This document shows, in pieces, positions 16,271-23,703 of a DNA stretch of 64,000 bases. A model generated the notes under the pieces. The model made no database searches. It was given only the letters and a program-made list of their open reading frames with translations, and had not been told where the DNA came from. Each line of letters starts with the position of its first letter. Position 1 is the first letter of the stretch. Source of the DNA: Brevibacillus choshinensis (GTDB lineage: Bacteria; Bacillota; Bacilli; Brevibacillales; Brevibacillaceae); contig NZ_CP069127.1 in NCBI RefSeq assembly GCF_016811915.1, positions 5,850,501-5,914,500 of the forward strand. Reading direction: 5' to 3'. Made by a program: the position numbers and the translations under genes.

Positions 16271-17080
16271 ATGCCCGAATTGCCTGAGATGGAGACTTAT
16301 CGCAGACTTCTGCAGCAGCAGATCGTCGGATTGACCATAACCGATACCCATGTTGAACGGGAAAAGACCATCAACATGTCTCCGGATCCATTTGCGCAAA
16401 TCTTGCACGGAAGCAGGTTCACGCTCATCGATCGGCGCGGCAAGCATCTGCTGCTTCATTTGGAAAACAGCCATGTCCTGCTCCTCCATTTGATGCTGGG
16501 CGGTTTTCTCTATCTAGGCACAGCGGAGGACAAGCTGTCGCGAACCTCGCAGGTGACGCTGTCTATAGGCAACCGCATTCTTTATTTTCACGGGCTGCGA
16601 CTTGGGTACCTGCATCTGTTGACGTCCGAGCAAATCGATGAAAGACTATCCGAGCTGGGGCCCGAACCGCTCGCCCCCTCCTTTACGCCGGCTCAATTCT
16701 CCCAGCAGCTGTCCGGCAAGCGAGGTATCCTCAAGACAGCTCTGGTCGACCAGCATTGGCTCGCCGGGATCGGAAACTGCTACTCGGATGAGATCTGCTT
16801 TCATGCAGGGATCTTGCCCACGCGGCGCATCCCCACTCTCACATCTGAAGAAGTGACGCGTCTCTACCACTCGATGCAAGCAGTCTTGAAAGAAGCCATG
16901 CAATACGGCGGGTATATGGAGACTCCTCTCTACAAAGGCGACGGACTGACAGGCGGCTTCAATGACCGCTGCCGGGTATACGACAGAGGAGGAGAGCCGT
17001 GCCTACGCTGCGGACACGCCATCGCACTAGACAAGCTCTCCTCCCGAAAAGTCTTTTTCTGTACGCACTGTCAGAACTAG
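16271..17080 (+). CDS. Formamidopyrimidine-DNA glycosylase family (Fpg/Nei) protein
   Basis: The 269-residue protein begins MPELPEMETYRRLL, with catalytic Pro2 and Glu3 after Met removal. It has the beta-strand Lys in RRGKHLLLHL, the helix-two-turn-helix motif WLAGIGNCYSDEI, and a C-terminal zinc finger (CLRCGH...CTHCQ) with an Arg (SSRK) at the tip. It would excise oxidised bases by bifunctional glycosylase/AP-lyase chemistry. The helical motif reads GNCYSDE rather than the more usual GNIYADE, so this may be a divergent paralogue rather than the housekeeping mutM. The start is well supported (GGAGGTACCC). The convergent GNAT gene ends 7 bp beyond it. Confidence 0.88.
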   Translation: MPELPEMETYRRLLQQQIVGLTITDTHVEREKTINMSPDPFAQILHGSRFTLIDRRGKHLLLHLENSHVLLLHLMLGGFLYLGTAEDKLSRTSQVTLSIGNRILYFHGLRLGYLHLLTSEQIDERLSELGPEPLAPSFTPAQFSQQLSGKRGILKTALVDQHWLAGIGNCYSDEICFHAGILPTRRIPTLTSEEVTRLYHSMQAVLKEAMQYGGYMETPLYKGDGLTGGFNDRCRVYDRGGEPCLRCGHAIALDKLSSRKVFFCTHCQN

Positions 17081-17086
17081 AGTCAA

Positions 17087-17995
17087 TTACACGGCTGCGT
17101 CTTCCGGCTTTTTCATCTTTTTCACCATATATACTTGCTCTGTGCCCGACGGACCGAATCCCGCTTCCTCCAGAATGTGCAGGAGCTGCTCCTGGGCAGC
17201 CGGCAGGTTAAAGGTCGAGCGGCGGCATTCCAAATCGTGCGGTGCATACAGCTCATGCAGGGCTGCACGCATAATCGTGTCAGCATCGGCGTGTCCTGGC
17301 TGTGCGGCGCAATGCCGAAGGACGATGGCTGAGACTTTTCCTTCGTCATTTACCATTCGTTTGTACATGGCGTATCCGACAGTCTGGCCTTGCTCATCTT
17401 CAATCGACAGGGCTTCTCCATCCCGCATGCTCTGCCATTGATTTTGCCAAGGAGCATCTGCCTGATAAAAAGGCAGCCTGGAGACCTCTTGAGCCAGCAC
17501 ATGACGTACACGGTAGGGGGCATTCTCTTTGACGCCAAAGAGATTCTCAGGCAGGGCATCGGTCCTTTGCCAGAAGAGCAGGCGGTCCAATACCTCGTAG
17601 CCCAATTGTTCGTAGAGGGCAATCGCTTTGTCGTTTTGGCTGACCGCCTCCAAGGTCGCATCATCGACGCCAGCTTCCTCGTACAGCTCCAATGTTGCTG
17701 CCATCAGCTGACGCCCCACTCCCTGCCTGCGATAGGCGGTTGCGACGCCTGTGCCTCCATTCCATGCGATTTTTTTGCCATTCACAGTACGCAAGCCGCT
17801 CGCGACAAGGCCGATAGGCTCCTGATCGTCAAACGCAACCACCGACAACCCGAGCACATAGCCCTCTGCACCGAGTCGTTGCACCAGCATTTCTTCCGTC
17901 ATGGCAACGGGAAAGAAATATCCTTCAAATCCCCTGTTCCAGGCCTTTGTCACTTCTGCAAACGTACAGTCACTCATCCGCTTGATGGTAATCAT
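17087..17995 (-). CDS. GNAT family N-acetyltransferase, tandem-domain
   Basis: The 302-residue protein has a complete N-terminal GNAT fold with the acetyl-CoA-binding motif A (GTGVATAYRRQGVGRQLM, near residues 80-100) and the following NDKAIALYEQLGYEVLDRL segment. The C-terminal half looks like a second, degenerate GNAT unit (SAIVLRHCAAQPGHADADTI). Tandem GNAT proteins of this size acetylate small amines or are uncharacterised. No substrate can be assigned. It is convergent with the Fpg-like gene, with seven bases between stops, and no clear terminator is seen between them. Confidence 0.85.
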   Translation of the reverse strand: MITIKRMSDCTFAEVTKAWNRGFEGYFFPVAMTEEMLVQRLGAEGYVLGLSVVAFDDQEPIGLVASGLRTVNGKKIAWNGGTGVATAYRRQGVGRQLMAATLELYEEAGVDDATLEAVSQNDKAIALYEQLGYEVLDRLLFWQRTDALPENLFGVKENAPYRVRHVLAQEVSRLPFYQADAPWQNQWQSMRDGEALSIEDEQGQTVGYAMYKRMVNDEGKVSAIVLRHCAAQPGHADADTIMRAALHELYAPHDLECRRSTFNLPAAQEQLLHILEEAGFGPSGTEQVYMVKKMKKPEDAAV

Positions 17996-18197
17996 GGAAT
18001 CACCCTCCGCTAATTAGTAAAAATACTGTAATCGAGGCCAGCTCATGGATGAGCGACCGCGTCGATTCTTACTCATTAAAATTATTTTAATCAATAAAAT
18101 CAAAACATTCAATCACTTTCAATCGACAATTCCCTTCCCTGTCCCTCGACCTGCCGTCGTGGTAAGATGGTGAAAAGCTTGTTTCCCGGAGGTTCCC
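17996..18197. other. AT-rich divergent intergenic region
   Basis: Holds the upstream regions of the GNAT and ferredoxin genes. I see no clear operator or RNA element. Confidence 0.5.
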
Positions 18198-18611
18198 ATG
18201 CGCAAACCGCTCACGGTAGGCTCACTCATTCCCGGCCGTTCCATACCATCGCAACCGCAGATAACATCTTTACATACAAGCCCGGCACCAGTTGCCAAGA
18301 AAAATGGCAGCTCTTCAACCTCCCGGCAGCAAAATGTTCAACACGTTCGTGTGAAGCAGAGAGACCAAGTCTTTCAAGTACGTGCTGTTCCACGCGAGAC
18401 AATCCTGTCGGCAGCGCTGGCCCAAGGGCAGGCTATCGAATACAAGTGCCAGCAAGGGCAATGCGGCAAATGCGCCGTGCAGCTGATCGAAGGAAGCTCC
18501 TGCCTCTCGTCACCCGGCAATCAAGAAAAAGATAAGCTAGGCAGCAAGCTCAGTCAGGGATACCGCCTCGCTTGCCAGAGCACATTCCGATCGATGACAC
18601 AGAATTCATAA
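18198..18611 (+). CDS. 2Fe-2S ferredoxin-like protein
   Basis: The 137-residue protein has a basic, Ser/Pro/Gln-rich N-terminal extension of about 45 residues followed by a plant-type [2Fe-2S] ferredoxin domain. Cluster ligands are Cys84, Cys89 and Cys92 (CQQGQCGKC) and Cys126 (LACQS), the C-x4-C-x2-C...C spacing of the family. It would act as a one-electron carrier. ATG 18198 has CGGAGG five bases upstream. It is followed after 13 bp by thiN on the same strand, suggesting co-transcription, though a functional link is not obvious. The N-terminal extension is unusual and of unknown role. Confidence 0.85.
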   Translation: MRKPLTVGSLIPGRSIPSQPQITSLHTSPAPVAKKNGSSSTSRQQNVQHVRVKQRDQVFQVRAVPRETILSAALAQGQAIEYKCQQGQCGKCAVQLIEGSSCLSSPGNQEKDKLGSKLSQGYRLACQSTFRSMTQNS

Positions 18612-18624
18612 AGGTGGCTACCAC

Positions 18625-19266
18625 ATGAATACCAACCGAATCTTATTGTTCGCCGGGGGAAGTCTGGGACAATGGGCCATTCGTCAGATCCAGCCGGGGG
18701 ATTGGTTAGTCGGTGTGGACCGGGGAGCCTTGTTCCTCGTCCAGCACGGCTTTTCCCCTCGTCTCTCTATTGGAGATTTTGACTCCGTCAGTGTGGAAGA
18801 GCAGGCAGAAATCGAACGAAAAAGCCAGACCATCTCCTCCTGCGACCCGGTCATGAAGGATTTGACCGATACGGAGATGGCCCTCACCTGGGCATTGGAG
18901 CAAAAGCCTGCGCAGATCATTCTGGTGGGCGCTCTTGGCTCTCGCTTCGATCATTCCTTGGCCAATGTTCAACTGCTGCAAAAAGCGCTGGCGGCCGGCA
19001 TCTCCTGCAGGATCGTCGATGAACACAACGAAATCCAGCTGATGAACCGCTCGCTCACGATCGAGCGCAGCCATTTTGCTCACGTCTCCCTGCTGCCATT
19101 GAGCCCAGAGGTAACCGGCATTACTCTCCATGGATTTCAATATCCGCTGGAGGATGCCACACTGCGCATCGGCGATACGCTGGGAATCAGCAATGTGCTT
19201 ACCTCGGATACAGGAACCATCTCCATCGGCTCCGGTCTCTTGCTCGTCATCCAGAGTAGGGATTGA
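18625..19266 (+). CDS. thiN: Thiamine diphosphokinase
   Basis: The 213-residue protein has the family's SIGDFDS motif (residues 48-54), KDLTDTEMAL, and ALGSRFDHSLANVQLL, which form the catalytic and nucleotide-binding surface. The C-terminal beta-sandwich binds thiamine (NVLTSDTGTISIGSGLLLVI). It converts thiamine and ATP to thiamine diphosphate in the cytosol. It differs from the common rpe-linked location in Bacillus, being placed here behind a ferredoxin gene. No TPP riboswitch is visible upstream. A bidirectional terminator separates it from ung. Confidence 0.92.
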   Translation: MNTNRILLFAGGSLGQWAIRQIQPGDWLVGVDRGALFLVQHGFSPRLSIGDFDSVSVEEQAEIERKSQTISSCDPVMKDLTDTEMALTWALEQKPAQIILVGALGSRFDHSLANVQLLQKALAAGISCRIVDEHNEIQLMNRSLTIERSHFAHVSLLPLSPEVTGITLHGFQYPLEDATLRIGDTLGISNVLTSDTGTISIGSGLLLVIQSRD

Positions 19267-19290
19267 GCTACTCGGTTCATCTATAAACAA

Positions 19291-19332
19291 GGAAAAGGAT
19301 CGCCCTCTGCCAAAAGATGGGCGATCCTTTTT
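19291..19332. terminator. Bidirectional terminator between thiN and ung
   Basis: AAAAGGATCGCCC and GGGCGATCCTTTTT form a stem with A- and T-runs on both sides. Confidence 0.85.
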
Positions 19333-19340
19333 CGTGACAT

Positions 19341-20033
19341 CTAGCGTGCTTCCTCTTCCGGGTCCATGGGCAGCTGCCAGTCGATTTCCTGGATTCCTTT
19401 GGAGCGCAAAAAGGCATTGGCCCGTGAGAAAGGGCGGCTGCCAAAAAAGCCCCGATTGGCGGAAAACGGGCTGGGATGCGGCGATTGGATGATGAAGTGC
19501 TTGTTCGTATCGATAAAAGCGGCTTTTTCCTGAGCATGCTTGCCCCACAGAATAAACACCAACGGGGTATCCCGCTCGTTCAGGTGCGCGATGATTTGGT
19601 CCGTAAACGTTTCCCAGCCCAGCCCCTTGTGCGAATTAGGGGTACCGCCGCGAACGGTCAACACCGCGTTAAGCATCATCACGCCTTGCTTCGCCCAATG
19701 TGTCAGGTAGCCGTGGTTTGGAATCGAGCAGTTCAAGTCGCTCTGCAGCTCCTTGTAGATGTTTTGCAGAGAGGGAGGCGGCTTGATTCCCGGTTTTACA
19801 GAAAAACTGAGGCCGTGTGCCTGCCCCGGTCCGTGATACGGATCCTGTCCCAGAATCACAACCTTGGCATTTTCATAGCCGGTCAGATGGAGAGCGGTAA
19901 AGATGTCATGCATATCGGGATAGATCGTCTGCGTCTGGTATTCTTCCTTTAGCATTTGCCGCAATTTTAAATAATAGGGCTTCTCGAACTCATCAGCCAG
20001 TACGGGCGCCCAATCATTTTGCAAGATCGTCAT
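19341..20033 (-). CDS. ung: Uracil-DNA glycosylase (family 1)
   Basis: The 230-residue protein has the catalytic water-activating motif [19 protein letters not shown] (Asp64, His67), NAVLTVR, and the C-terminal Leu-intercalation motif [17 protein letters not shown]. These are the signatures of UNG, which removes uracil from DNA to start base-excision repair. Length and motif order are normal. It is monocistronic and convergent with thiN across a shared terminator. Confidence 0.97.
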   Translation of the reverse strand: MTILQNDWAPVLADEFEKPYYLKLRQMLKEEYQTQTIYPDMHDIFTALHLTGYENAKVVILGQDPYHGPGQAHGLSFSVKPGIKPPPSLQNIYKELQSDLNCSIPNHGYLTHWAKQGVMMLNAVLTVRGGTPNSHKGLGWETFTDQIIAHLNERDTPLVFILWGKHAQEKAAFIDTNKHFIIQSPHPSPFSANRGFFGSRPFSRANAFLRSKGIQEIDWQLPMDPEEEAR

Positions 20034-20255
20034 GTATTCTCACCTTGTCCGATAATTTTGCTTCTAGCTTATCATAATGCCACGAGGAATGAGAGAGAAG
20101 TCGGAAAAAGTAGGCCCTCCCTCGTCCAGTCCTATTTTTTCTCGTTTTTCTAGTCTTTGTTTCCTAGTACCCTCGTTTGATAGCTGATCTTGTCGATTTT
20201 TGCCATAATATTTCCTGGGAAGATTTAGATATATAAAAGGGAAGAGGTTTACTAC

Positions 20256-20771
20256 ATGAAATGGGATTTCAAATCGTTCGTCGGGGGCATCATCGTTGGC
20301 TCGGTGTTGTTCTCCGGGATCGCCATCGCGGCACCAGCTTTTCCTGATGTGACCGAGGGAACCAAAACGCCGTTCACCTACTACTTTGAAGGTGTACCAA
20401 AATCGCCGTCGAGCGACGTGCAAGGAATTATGTACAAAAATTCTGTATACGTACCCATCCGCTTTGTCGCCGAAAACCTGAACAAACCCGTCATTTACGA
20501 CGCAAAGTCCAAATCAATCTTCATCGGCAAGCTTCCGGTAGCCAAGATGTACTCCAAGATGGAAGCCGTCGAGCTGGTCAAAAAGAAATTCGCGGGCAGT
20601 CTGACCCCCAACCACGTAGTCGAATACGATCACGACGACGAAAAAGGCCATTATGTTATCCAAGTTTATCAAACCGTCGTGAACAACTTCCAGTCCGGAG
20701 ATAGCTATACAAGCACCTATGGCTGGTTTGTAGTGAATCCGAATACCGGGGAAATCAAATCATTGCTCTAA
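20256..20771 (+). CDS. Exported copper-amine-oxidase-N-like (stalk domain) protein
   Basis: The 171-residue protein has an N-terminal signal or membrane anchor (FVGGIIVGSVLFSGIAIAAP). A segment typical of the copper amine oxidase N-terminal/stalk domain follows (YKNSVYVPIRFVAENLNKPV, then YDAKSKSIFIGK, residues 60-100). The C-terminus looks PepSY-like (TYGWFVVNPNTGEIKSLL). Such small exported proteins are common in Paenibacillaceae and are often wall-associated; no enzymatic residues are evident. It is transcribed alone from an AT-rich upstream region and ends at a bidirectional terminator. Confidence 0.78.
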   Translation: MKWDFKSFVGGIIVGSVLFSGIAIAAPAFPDVTEGTKTPFTYYFEGVPKSPSSDVQGIMYKNSVYVPIRFVAENLNKPVIYDAKSKSIFIGKLPVAKMYSKMEAVELVKKKFAGSLTPNHVVEYDHDDEKGHYVIQVYQTVVNNFQSGDSYTSTYGWFVVNPNTGEIKSLL

Positions 20772-20780
20772 CGATACAGA

Positions 20781-20817
20781 AAAGAACAGCAGCCTAGGGG
20801 GGCCGCTGTTCTTTTTG
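20781..20817. terminator. Bidirectional terminator
   Basis: AAAGAACAGC...GCTGTTCTTTTT lies between the convergent stalk-domain and sigma-54 activator genes. Confidence 0.85.
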
Positions 20818-20836
20818 GTTTGTGCCCGCTTCACGG

Positions 20837-22288
20837 CTAAACCAGCTCGTATTTCTCCAGCTTCCGATACAGCGTGGACAGGCTGATCTGCAGCTCGTTT
20901 GCGATGGCTGCCTTATCCTGTGCGTACGCATGATCTGTAAAATAGCGCTGCAGCACAGAGCGCTCATACTCTGCCAGCAGCTGCTCCAGGCTTTGTGCCT
21001 GATGAGCGTTACGTTTTCCTTCTCCTTCCGAGAGCAAGTAATCCGGAGCGTCCTCCAAGCCGATTCGTTCACCCTCAGCCATGTTCACCATGTACTCTAC
21101 TGCATTTTCCAGCTGCCGTATATTTCCCGGCCAGTCGTATTCGATGAGTCGCTCGACCATGCCTGCCTCCAGCTGGCAACGATTCTTTTGGAGCAACGTC
21201 GAATACCGATGCAAAAAATGCTGCAGGTACAAGGGAATATCCTGACGACGCTCTCGCAATGGCCGCAAGCGCAAGGGGATGACATTCAGCCGGTAATACA
21301 GATCTTCCCGGAACGTTCCCTCTTTCACCATCTGTTCCAAATCTCGATGAGTTGCAGCAATGACCCGCACATCAATCCCGATCGTTTTGACCCCGCCTAC
21401 ACGATCGACGGTCTTTTCCTGCAAGACCCTGAGCAGCTTGGGCTGGAGCGCCAACGGGATATCGCCCACTTCATCGAGGAAAATCGTCCCTTTGTGCGCC
21501 AGCTCGAACTTTCCTGGTTTGCCCTCCCGTCTCGATCCGGTAAAGGCTCCCCCTTCGTAGCCGAAGAGTTCGCTCTCCAGCAGAGTTTCCGGGATCGCTG
21601 CGCAGTTGATCGCCACAAAAGGATACCGGCTGCGAGTGCTCTCACTGTGAATCGCACGCGCCAACAGCTCTTTACCCGTCCCGCTTTCTCCCCGCACCAA
21701 GACGGTAGAGATGCTGTTTGTCACCTTCTTCGCCTTTACGATCACATCCCGCATCCCCGTCTCTGCCCCGATCAACTGGGCAAAGTAGACAGGAGCAATC
21801 GATGCCTCGGGCTTTTCCTCCTGAATATGGCAGCTCTTTTCCAGCTCAGCATCCAGCTCGAGCAGCTTGTGCTCAATCAACGAGCTGATATGCTGCAAAA
21901 AGGGCATCCACTTTTCCGAATGGTGCAGCATCTTTTCCTTTTGCTCAGGAGAAAAACCGATGATTCCGATGACCCCCACCGTCTTTTCCCGCTTGTGCAC
22001 CGGGAACCCGATCGTTCCCAGCTCCCGGCATTGCAGCAAGAACTTGCAGTTCATGCACTGCGCCTCGTTTTTCTTCATGTCAAACATCATACCCGGCTGC
22101 CCGGTCTGCAAAATCATCCGAAAGAACGACCCTTCCGGAGCAGGCAGCCCAATAAGCTCTTGATAATAGCCTGTTCCACTCACACGGATTCCCTGCTCAT
22201 CCAGAATGGTGACATCCAGACCTAATACCTTTGCAATGTTATCCGCGTATGATTGAATGAACTCCTCAATGCGGGAAAATTCGGTCAT
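20837..22288 (-). CDS. Sigma-54-dependent enhancer-binding activator
   Basis: The 483-residue protein has three parts. The N-terminal sensory domain (1-165) looks GAF/PAS-like and contains CMNCKFLLQC, a cysteine set that could bind a metal or cofactor. A central AAA+ domain follows (Walker A GESGTGKELLA; sigma-54 contact loop GAFTGS; Walker B GTIFLDEVGDI; DLYYRLNVIPLRLRPLRER). The C-terminal Fis-type helix-turn-helix is AIANELQISLSTLYRKLEKY. The contact loop ends in Ser instead of the usual Ala. It lies 26 bp downstream of the methionine gamma-lyase gene on the same strand, and that gene has a -24/-12 promoter, so it probably activates its own operon. Confidence 0.92.
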   Translation of the reverse strand: MTEFSRIEEFIQSYADNIAKVLGLDVTILDEQGIRVSGTGYYQELIGLPAPEGSFFRMILQTGQPGMMFDMKKNEAQCMNCKFLLQCRELGTIGFPVHKREKTVGVIGIIGFSPEQKEKMLHHSEKWMPFLQHISSLIEHKLLELDAELEKSCHIQEEKPEASIAPVYFAQLIGAETGMRDVIVKAKKVTNSISTVLVRGESGTGKELLARAIHSESTRSRYPFVAINCAAIPETLLESELFGYEGGAFTGSRREGKPGKFELAHKGTIFLDEVGDIPLALQPKLLRVLQEKTVDRVGGVKTIGIDVRVIAATHRDLEQMVKEGTFREDLYYRLNVIPLRLRPLRERRQDIPLYLQHFLHRYSTLLQKNRCQLEAGMVERLIEYDWPGNIRQLENAVEYMVNMAEGERIGLEDAPDYLLSEGEGKRNAHQAQSLEQLLAEYERSVLQRYFTDHAYAQDKAAIANELQISLSTLYRKLEKYELV

Positions 22289-22313
22289 GATTGGTCCTCC
22301 TGCAAAACGTTCC

Positions 22314-23522
22314 TCAGCCCTTGTTCACTGATGCCACCAGCAGTTGGGACAGTGCCTGCTCCAAATCTGCGATGATGTCCTTCGCATCCTCCAAGCCTGT
22401 AGACAATCGGATGAGACCGTCTGTGATATGAAACTTGACCCTCTCTTCAGCCGGAATGGAAAAATGGGTCATCGAGGCAGGATGCTGCACCAGTGTTTCC
22501 GGATCTCCTAGACTAAACGATATCATAGCCAGGCGCAGTGCGTTAATGAAAGATTTGGCTGCTTCGTAGCCGCCTTTGACCTCAAATGAGACGATTCCTC
22601 CCATCCCTGCCATTTGCCGCTTTGCCAGCTCGTGCTGCGGATGGGAAGCCAGACCCGGATAATACACGCGCTCGATGGCAGGATGCTCTGCCAGATAATG
22701 AGCCACCGCTTCGGCATTTTGACAGTGCTGCCGGACGCGAAGGCCGAGTGTTTTGAGTCCGCGAAGGATCAGGAAAGCGTCCCATGCGTTCAGGTTTTGT
22801 CCGAGATCGCCCATGATGTGCTTGCGCATGAACTTGATGCTCTCCCGATTTCCCACGATGAAACCGGCAATCACATCTCCGTGTCCGTTCAAATACTTCG
22901 TTGCGCTATGAACCACAACATCCGCTCCCAGGTCCAGCGGTCTTTGCAAATACGGTGTCATGAATGTATTGTCGACGATCACGGTGATGTTGCGAGCATG
23001 GGCCAATCGCGATAATGCCTCTATGTCGAGCACGGTCATGCATGGATTGGATGGCGTCTCGAGGTACAGTACCTTGGTCTGCGGCAAAAACGCTCGCTGC
23101 ACGGCATCCAGATCGGTACAATCCACAAAATCGGCGGAGATGCCGTAGCGAGGGGCCAAGGTCGTCAGGAATTTATGGCTGCCTCCATAAACATCGCGCG
23201 TACACACGACATGGTCGCCTTGCTGTAGAAATGCGAGCAACGATGCTGAAATGGCAGCCATGCCGCTGCTGACCCCCAGGGCTGCTTCTCCGTTTTCCAG
23301 TGAGGCAATTTTCTCCTCCAACGTCTGGATCGTCGGGTTGCCATAGCGTCCGTAATAGATGCCTTCCCGCTGCCCTGCTACGCACGCCGCTGCCGCATCC
23401 GCGTCCGGAAATGCGTAAGCCACCGCGGGTACGACCGCCGAAACCACTGCTCCTGTCTTCTGGCATGGCGTTTGTGCTGTATGAATAATGGCGGTATCCA
23501 ATCCCCATTGATTTTTTGTCAT
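22314..23522 (-). CDS. Cys/Met-metabolism PLP enzyme, probable methionine gamma-lyase
   Basis: The 402-residue enzyme belongs to the trans-sulfuration fold-type I family. The Schiff-base lysine lies in VVHSATKYLNGHGD (about residue 208), with SSGMAAISASLLAF and YLETPSNPCMTVLDI binding the cofactor, and a YGRYGNPT segment from the neighbouring subunit. Features such as IRLSTGLEDAKDIIADLEQAL fit methionine or homocysteine gamma-lyase or cystathionine gamma-lyase. Control by a sigma-54 activator favours a catabolic lyase giving methanethiol, ammonia and 2-oxobutyrate over biosynthesis. This is an inference; the exact substrate is not fixed by the visible motifs. Confidence 0.85.
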   Translation of the reverse strand: MTKNQWGLDTAIIHTAQTPCQKTGAVVSAVVPAVAYAFPDADAAAACVAGQREGIYYGRYGNPTIQTLEEKIASLENGEAALGVSSGMAAISASLLAFLQQGDHVVCTRDVYGGSHKFLTTLAPRYGISADFVDCTDLDAVQRAFLPQTKVLYLETPSNPCMTVLDIEALSRLAHARNITVIVDNTFMTPYLQRPLDLGADVVVHSATKYLNGHGDVIAGFIVGNRESIKFMRKHIMGDLGQNLNAWDAFLILRGLKTLGLRVRQHCQNAEAVAHYLAEHPAIERVYYPGLASHPQHELAKRQMAGMGGIVSFEVKGGYEAAKSFINALRLAMISFSLGDPETLVQHPASMTHFSIPAEERVKFHITDGLIRLSTGLEDAKDIIADLEQALSQLLVASVNKG

Positions 23523-23562
23523 GTTCCTTCGCTCCCTCTTCCTTTGTGTGTGCCCTTGATCG

Positions 23563-23580
23563 TAGCAAGGACCATGCCAG
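23563..23580 (-). promoter_or_regulatory. Sigma-54 (-24/-12) promoter of the gamma-lyase operon
   Basis: On the minus strand CTGGCATG-GTCC-TTGCTA matches YTGGCACG-N4-TTGCW with one mismatch and exact spacing. The predicted start of transcription is about 23551, 29 bp before the ATG at 23522. Confidence 0.8.
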
Positions 23581-23610
23581 ATCGAAAAAGCAATATTTAC
23601 GCTTTTCCCT

Positions 23611-23647
23611 GCGAGTCTCGCGCTGTTTTTTTCGCAAAGCTGCGAAA
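23611..23647. promoter_or_regulatory. Candidate upstream activating sequences
   Basis: TTTCGCA-AAGC-TGCGAAA (23630-23647) and GCGAG-T-CTCGC (23611-23621) are perfect dyads lying about 60-95 bp upstream of the expected transcription start, as needed by an enhancer-binding protein. Confidence 0.55.
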
Positions 23648-23662
23648 GATTTTTTCACAAAT

Positions 23663-23690
23663 AAAAAAGCCGTTGGTTTTCCAACGGCCT
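23663..23690 (-). terminator. Terminator of the GMC oxidoreductase operon
   Basis: On the minus strand GGCCGTTGG-AAAA-CCAACGGC is followed by TTTTTTA. Confidence 0.85.
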
Positions 23691-23703
23691 TTCCCTTTCC
23701 CCT

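Noticed and set aside
18000-18624. TPP riboswitch before thiN
   Set aside because: Neither CTGAGA nor ACCTGATCTGG-type motifs occur upstream of the ferredoxin or thiN genes.
20822-22225. 467-codon plus-strand open frame
   Set aside because: Lies entirely opposite the sigma-54 activator gene, whose motifs are complete. The frame has no ribosome binding site or recognisable domain.
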